A DNA stretch of 38,426 bases from Plicaturopsis crispa FD-325 SS-3. Lineage: Eukaryota > Basidiomycota > Agaricomycetes > Amylocorticiales > Amylocorticiaceae. Below, one piece after another: positions 33,367 through 38,426 of the stretch. The stretch's first letter is position 1; every line of letters starts with the position of its first letter. The DNA lies in the NCBI GenBank assembly GCA_000827205.1, contig KN832573.1, positions 32,726 through 71,151 on the forward strand, written 5' to 3'. The position numbers and the translations under genes are program-made. A model generated the notes under the pieces. It saw only the letters and a program-made list of their open reading frames with translations, was not told where the DNA came from and made no database searches.

Positions 33367-33870
33367 ACATCATCATTTATGGTCTGGATACAATTTTTTT
33401 CCGTGTTTGTAACGCAAATGCCTACGACTCCGTTGATGGTTTTGTGTCGGCTCTATTGAAGTTGCTCGCAAGCCAGACCTTTGCTGCCTTGCTTGTTGCT
33501 TGCTTGACTTTGTCAGAGGAACTGTGTATCGGGATTCGGGCTCGCACGGCAAATGCCGGAGTAATACTCATAAAACAAACTCCGCGAGCCTTTATGCCCG
33601 CATTTTTTGGACTTGCTCGTTTGGCGTTTCTCGACTTTGACCTCGACAAGGCGACAATACTTACGCCCAGTGCGGCTGATTTGAACTCTTATACGCTAGC
33701 ATCTACATGCTCTAGCAACCCAGTCTGGTATCACAGCGTTGGAAAGTGCAGGGAATTTCGAGACGACACCACGCGCGCTTCCCATTTCCGCCCACTGTCA
33801 GGTTTCGTAACGGACTCAGCAGGGAGAGACCCCCTTGGCTAAGGCCATTAGGCAGAATATAGTCTTGGTG
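33367..33870. other. spacer with no supported gene
   Basis: An open frame covers most of this stretch on the plus strand, but its translation shows no family motif and it begins inside the neighbouring frame. I treat it as intergenic, with the last part serving as upstream region of the helicase gene. Confidence 0.5.
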
Positions 33871-36264
33871 ATGACTTCTCTCCTGAGCTCCTCTGTCTGC
33901 CGGTCAACTTGTCGCTCGCTCCATCCCACTACCTCGCTGGTCAACTTCATACATTCCACCCCACCCGCAGAGTTCCAGAACAAGCGCGGCAAGGCACGTC
34001 CGCGCCCAGGGTCCTCCTCCTCACGTACGCTATATTGTCTTCTGCTTAATGAAGCTAACCAACGGGAAAGGATGACGCGTTTGCAGATGCACCCTCGCGC
34101 ACACGACTCGTCAAAGACCTCGACCCGCGCGCGGGCTCTGCGTCCTCTCGGTTGAAGACCGGGAAATACGAGGTCGCTCCACGCGAAGATCGTCGACCCG
34201 ACCGCTGGGCACCTAAGGCGCCGCCGCGGAGAAATTTGGATGGGTCCGCCAATGCAACGCCCAGGAGGTACCCGGCTTCCGCGCGTGAAGACTCCAGACC
34301 CAACAGATATAATGGGGGACGCGATGAACGCAGTCTTGATTCGCCGTCCCGTAATCGAGATAGGCCGTCTGACGCATCGTCACGCAATCCTGCGCGCGAA
34401 GGATATAAAAGCGACGGGGCACGCGAAGACCGGCGACAAGATTCCTCGGACTTGCACAGGAGCTCAGAGCGATCATCGCGACGCAGCGTGAATGATAGCG
34501 ATTGGCAAAATGCACCACGTTCTGAAGCGCTTCGCCTCCAACCATCCACTGGAACGCCTCGACCAAGGGATCGAACAGAGCGGCCACCTAAAATCCACAA
34601 CCCTCTGGGTGACGAATTTGCCTTACCTCCAAAGGACACGTCGGGGATTTTGCCGCAAAATTTTACATCCCCTCCCCTTCTTCCTGGCCTCCTCGCATCT
34701 GTCAAGGACATCCTCGGGCCTGACGCCCGCCCTACATCCATCCAGGCGCTTTCTCTCAAACATCTCTTCCACTCCACCCTCGGAAAATGGCACGAATTCC
34801 TCCTCGCAAGTGAGACCGGTTCGGGAAAGAGCATGGCGTATCTTCTGCCCATGCTCCAGAACCTCAAGGCGACTGAACAAGCGCCTCGACCCCCACCGCA
34901 GCATGCGGTCAACCCGCGCGCTCTCGTTCTCGCCCCGACACACGAGCTCTCGCGCCAGCTCGCGGGCTTTGCTAAGGCACTACTGCACCGCGAAAAACTG
35001 CGCGTCCTGTGCGCCTCCCGTGCTAACGTGCCCAATTCCGGTGGGCGCGCGTCGCAGATGGCGGCCGAGCAGCAGCTTGCCGGCGACGGCGAGGGGGAGT
35101 TTACAGTAAGTGCCGGTGGGAAATCACGCCCAGTAGATGTGCTGGTGGGCACCCCGGCGAAAGTACTGGAGATGGCGAAAGGGCGTGGGTGGGACTGGGA
35201 GCGCAAAGACAAGGAGAAGGCCGAGAAGGAGGGGCGAAACATTGAGGACACCTGGGAGAGGGACGAGAAGGGAAGGAAGATACGCAGCTCGGACAAAGAG
35301 AGACGTCCTTGGGTGCCCGGTACACCTGAGATGGGACTCGAAGGCATTGAATGGGTCATAGTCGATGAGGCAGACGTCCTCTTCGGTGAGTTCTAGCATT
35401 GCACAGCTCTTTTTATCGTACAACTTGTCTAATCCTACCACAGACCCTGATTTCCAGGAATCTACGCGCATGCTTCTCGCAGACATCGCCTCTGCACGCG
35501 GCACGCCTGTCCCATTCGATCCTGCCGACGCGATCCTCTCCAAACCGTCGCAGCCGCCCACAACTGCCCCGGAAGCCACGCCAGCATTTACCTACCCCTT
35601 CAACCTCATACTCACCACGGCTACCATACCCTCCTCCCTTGCATCGTATCTTGCTACGCACCACCCGACCCTCACGCGTCTAGCCTCGCCACGCCTTCAC
35701 CGGCTCCCAACCACGCTCCAGACCGAATACGCACACTGGACCGGCGGGAACCGCAACGCCGACATCGAGCGGCGCATCCGCCGCGTGTGGGCCGAGGACG
35801 CGACGAAGAGCACCGGCGGCCGCTCGCGCGTGCTAGTCTTTTGCAACCGCAGCACCAAGGTGGAGGATCTGGGACACTACCTGGAGGAGAAGGGCATCGC
35901 CAACGTCGCGCTCACGAGCACCGGCGCGGCGCGGAAGCGCGGATCGAATCACCACCTGGACGGATTCCTGCGGACACCGCTGAACGCCGAGGCGGCGGAG
36001 CCCAAGAAAGAGGGGTCGGTGAAGGAGCTTCCGTATGTGATGATCACTACGTCGCTGCTTTCGCGCGGGCTCGACTTCGCGCCGTCGATCAAGCATGTGT
36101 TCATCATGGACGAGCCGCGCAATATGGTCGACTTCTTGCATCGGGCGGGGCGATCGGGGCGTGCGGGCGAGCGTGGCAAGGTTGTGATCTTCGGTAAAAT
36201 GAGCGGACGGGGTAGCGACTCTACGAGAGAGGTTAGGAAGAAGGTTGGGGCATTGGCTGCTTAG
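33871..36264 (+). CDS. MRH4: mitochondrial DEAD-box RNA helicase, Mrh4 type, 757 aa
   Basis: Mrh4 unwinds RNA during assembly of the mitochondrial large ribosomal subunit. Exons 33871-34024, 34087-35385 and 35444-36264 join in phase. The N-terminus (MTSLLSSSVCRSTCRSLHPT) is basic and rich in Ser/Thr without acidic residues, fitting a mitochondrial presequence. About 140 disordered Arg/Asp-rich residues follow. Helicase motifs are then clear: RPTSIQALSLKHLF (Q-like), ASETGSGKS (I), APTHELSRQ (Ia), GTPAKVLEM (Ib), IVDEADVLF (II, about 478-481), LTTATIPSS in place of SAT (III), VLVFCNRSTKVEDL (IV), TTSLLSRGLDF (V) and HRAGRSGRAGE (VI). The altered motif III and spacing agree with Mrh4 more than with Mss116, though the assignment is by eye. 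Intron 2 falls just after the DEAD box. Confidence 0.87.
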
Positions 36265-36580
36265 GTGTGTGGCGAGAGTGGACACAACGGGTGCCACCAC
36301 GTCAAGCTTATATGGTATTTTATATCGTGGTATTGCTATCGATACCTTAATATATCAAACACCTCTCTGATTTTGAATCGTTAAGCCTTCGTAGGGATAT
36401 CATACGATAACCCCACAAGCACCTGCGGTTTCCATGGGCAGTCGGTTTGCACCGACCCAGCGCCACTCTTATTCGAAGCTTGAGCTCGACCTGTGGCAAG
36501 CAATATTATTATGAATGATGACATTCTCTTTCGATACCCTTCTATGCTACATAGGGCCTATGAACGCAGGCAGGTGGACA
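36265..36580. other. short spacer between convergent genes
   Basis: The helicase and hydrolase genes end facing each other with about 315 bp between stops. The stretch is AT-rich around 36300-36365 and 36500-36515 and presumably holds both 3' UTRs and poly(A) sites. Nothing else is seen. Confidence 0.5.
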
Positions 36581-37387
36581 TCAACCCAAGATATCTCTCA
36601 GTACCTTGACCGTCGTCTCCGGGTCCTCTATCGTAAACGAGTGGCCCGTGTCCATCTCAACGAGCCTCGCACCAAGTCGCGTAGCCAATTTTGCGCAGTT
36701 CTCCGTCGTTGCCATCGTGTCCTGCTTTCCCGCCACCACTACCGCCTCGATGCCCCTCTCGCCCCATCCCTCTGCACACTCAAACGCGGACAGCGCCTCG
36801 ATGGTGCTGGCCGCGCGGTCTTTGTCCTGGAGCAAGATCTCCGACCTGATTCGCGAAAGGATTGCCGGGTCGTCACGCGCCCGACTCCCCAGCGCGTCCA
36901 CGAACAACGGGACCCTATCTTCGAGACTGCCCACCCGCAGACCGCGTGCGGCCCCCAGCACCAAGTCCTTGTTGACCGGTATCTCCGGCGGGCCTAGCAG
37001 CACGAGCTTGCGCACCTCCCCGGGGAAGCCCTGGGCAAACTGCAGGGCGACGAAGCTGCCGCCAGAGTGCGCGACAACGTCTGCACGTGTGTACCCGTAC
37101 AGCGTGAGCAAGTCGTGGGTGACTTGCGCCATTGAGGCGGGCGTGAGGGGTGATGTTGTGGGGAGGGGCGTGCTTCCGTGGCCCTCGAGGTCGTAAAGGA
37201 TACGCGTTCGATTGGACAGGTGGGGGACGATGTTTAGGTACATATCTGTCGACCCGAGGAAGCCATGGATGAAGATGATGGGGATGTCGGGGTCGTCGTG
37301 TGGGATGGCATCATATTTCTGGACGAATATGCTTTTGCCTGAGGGTAGGGCGACGAGGCCTGATACGGTGGGCTCTGGGTGAGTCAT
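36581..37387 (-). CDS. alpha/beta-hydrolase fold protein, 268 aa, intronless
   Basis: A single open frame encodes a complete alpha/beta hydrolase, unusual in this intron-rich window. The oxyanion-side motif IIFIHGFLGSTD is followed by LEGHGSTP. The nucleophile elbow is AHSGGS with Ser about 108, the acid is probably Asp 223 in AGKQDTMAT, and the base is His 249 in DTGHSFTIEDP. The order and spacing fit small esterases and enol-lactonases, such as 3-oxoadipate enol-lactonase relatives, but the substrate cannot be told. No signal peptide or targeting sequence is visible, so it is probably cytosolic. The lack of introns might mean acquisition by transfer or retroposition, or just intron loss. 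Confidence 0.87.
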   Translation of the reverse strand: MTHPEPTVSGLVALPSGKSIFVQKYDAIPHDDPDIPIIFIHGFLGSTDMYLNIVPHLSNRTRILYDLEGHGSTPLPTTSPLTPASMAQVTHDLLTLYGYTRADVVAHSGGSFVALQFAQGFPGEVRKLVLLGPPEIPVNKDLVLGAARGLRVGSLEDRVPLFVDALGSRARDDPAILSRIRSEILLQDKDRAASTIEALSAFECAEGWGERGIEAVVVAGKQDTMATTENCAKLATRLGARLVEMDTGHSFTIEDPETTVKVLRDILG

Positions 37388-38061
37388 TGTGAATATGCAG
37401 AGTCACGATTCTACGACAGAAGCTACTTATAACCTTCTTGAGTACCAGGAAATGCAGTACACCTCATTTTACTGTGTCTCTCACCTCCTTCCGGTGGGAT
37501 TGAGAGGTCATAGTGTTGAGTCAAACAGCTTGCCTTACTGTGCATTGACCCCATCCGTCACCCCGAAATCGGAGAGACACGACGTGCTTAGTACGGCAAG
37601 CCCATATAGCCATGTTACCTGCCACGAAACAATCTTCTCGTGGTCCATACGTAGCAAAGACCTAGCTTTACACGGTTGTCATTCCTGGAATTCCGAGATC
37701 GGAGAGACGTGTCCTGCTTACTAGTAGCTAACTTAGCATGGCACTGAGCCCGTATGAGTACTTAGCCATTGGCCGATGACCCGAACGATCGTGCGGATGT
37801 CGATGGTGATTTCATCGGACAGTTTCCTTCGTAGAAACTGTATAGTGCCCTCTGGAGATTTTCAGGTGGGCGTCCGTTGTGGAGAGATATAAATTCTGCA
37901 ACAATTCCAGAGCGGCAGCATTACAAGCTGCGGCCCGCGGTCTCCCGCGGTCATAGTAGCTCCGCTGCCGACTCGAACATTACAATATTGCTTGAGATTA
38001 TTGTCAAAACTGGACGGTGATAGGAGAGCCCGCGCGCATCCTTCACCAAGTGGAGAAACAT
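37388..38061. other. terminal intergenic region with a diverged direct repeat
   Basis: No gene is seen. A diverged direct repeat is present: AATCGGAGAGACACGACGTG followed by CTTA at about 37567, and GATCGGAGAGACGTGTCCTG followed by CTTA at about 37696, roughly 130 bp apart. Confidence 0.4.
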
Positions 38062-38160
38062 TTTCCTGCAGGGGGAATTGAACCCACGGACTTTCAGCCA
38101 CAAGTCATGTGACTTGTAACGACGATGTTGGCACCGAGCTCCCCGGCCCACTCGGTAGCG
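38062..38160 (-). other. tRNA-like relic with A-box and B-box resemblance
   Basis: On the minus strand GGTTCAATTCC (38084-38074) is an exact RNA polymerase III B box and sits in a T-arm-like setting (GTGGGTTCAATTCCCCC). About 65-75 nt upstream CCGAGTGG (38155-38148) matches the core of the A box of Leu/Ser-type tRNAs. An acceptor stem cannot be paired and the anticodon arm is poor, so this is not an intact tRNA gene. It may be a decayed tRNA, an organellar-like fragment, or the head of a tRNA-derived SINE. Confidence 0.3.
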
Positions 38161-38259
38161 ACATCGTCATAGTTTGCCGTCCCATTCAGGGGCTTATGGA
38201 CTTTCTTCCCACGCTTTTTTCTGCACATGTCTGGACGCCTTTCCTTTTCTCTTTTCCTC

Positions 38260-38292
38260 AGTCGATTCCACTATTCTTACAGTGCGGCTGAG
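38260..38292. repeat. 33-bp direct repeat, copy 1
   Basis: A 33-base sequence beginning AGTCGATTCCACTATTCTTA and ending GTGCGGCTGAG is repeated exactly at 38384-38416, 124 bp downstream. Confidence 0.85.
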
Positions 38293-38344
38293 GTATGTTG
38301 TGTTACACCTTACTCTACCTTACTTTGATACTCACACATGTACT

Positions 38345-38426
38345 AGACGCGACCCGCTTCGCACTTATAGGTACATATAATCAAGTCGATTCCACTATTC
38401 TTACAGTGCGGCTGAGACGCGACCCG
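38345..38426. repeat. 33-bp direct repeat copy 2 with flanking repeated segment, cut by window end
   Basis: The second 33-base copy (38384-38416) is followed at once by ACGCGACCCG. The segment AGACGCGACCCG also occurs at 38345-38356. The pattern suggests a tandem array with one unit containing extra sequence, continuing beyond the window. Confidence 0.7.

Noticed and set aside
34055-35359. Minus-strand frame of 434 codons
   Set aside because: Antisense to the Mrh4-type helicase exon with all its motifs; Ser/Arg-rich shadow.

Overview
The window looks like nuclear DNA from a basidiomycete fungus, probably an Agaricomycete. Genes lie on both strands and are broken by many 48-75 nt GT-AG introns (a few longer), sometimes leaving exons of only 14-36 nt. 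Several predicted products belong to fungal families: a DUF6534-type membrane protein, an Mrh4-type helicase, an Atg4 with long disordered extensions, and F-box/leucine-rich paralogues. All gene models were built by hand from splice signals and reading-frame phase, with no transcript evidence or database search.

Layout. 1-15 kb is an accessory block. It holds four copies or fragments of one F-box/LRR-like family: a 5'-truncated copy (302-1203, plus a stray piece of the last exon near 1484), an intact copy (6756-8413), a copy with a nonsense codon (12914-14565) and a short exon remnant (about 14900-15035). Between the intact and nonsense copies, which face each other tail to tail, sit a Ubp14/USP5-type deubiquitinase and a MYND zinc-finger protein. 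A 13-exon gene of unknown function occupies 1881-3953, followed by about 2.8 kb without a convincing gene that contains a degenerate repeat array. 15.9-19.0 kb carries a convergent pair: a DUF6534-like multi-pass membrane protein and a Gdt1/TMEM165-type cation/proton exchanger. 19.0-23.1 kb is gene-poor and contains a 599-base assembly gap. 23.1-29.1 kb holds an aldehyde dehydrogenase converging on the autophagy protease Atg4. 29.57-30.56 kb is a non-autonomous hAT-type DNA transposon with an 8-bp target-site duplication. 30.7-37.4 kb is a housekeeping block: a Rab-type GTPase with a large insertion, divergent from LSm6; a partly resolved gene; an Mrh4-type mitochondrial DEAD-box helicase; and an intronless alpha/beta hydrolase. 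The last kilobase holds repeats and a tRNA-like relic.

How the genes relate. There is no operon-like logic. The deubiquitinase recycles ubiquitin chains, while F-box proteins recruit substrates for ubiquitination, so one segment is enriched in ubiquitin-system genes, possibly by chance. Atg4 and the Rab7-like GTPase would both act in membrane traffic to the vacuole. I found no clear evidence of a wholly new multi-gene system. The items most worth following up are the hAT element, the inserted Rab, the F-box cluster with its single visible nonsense lesion, two apparent GC-AG introns in one gene, and the 13-exon orphan gene.
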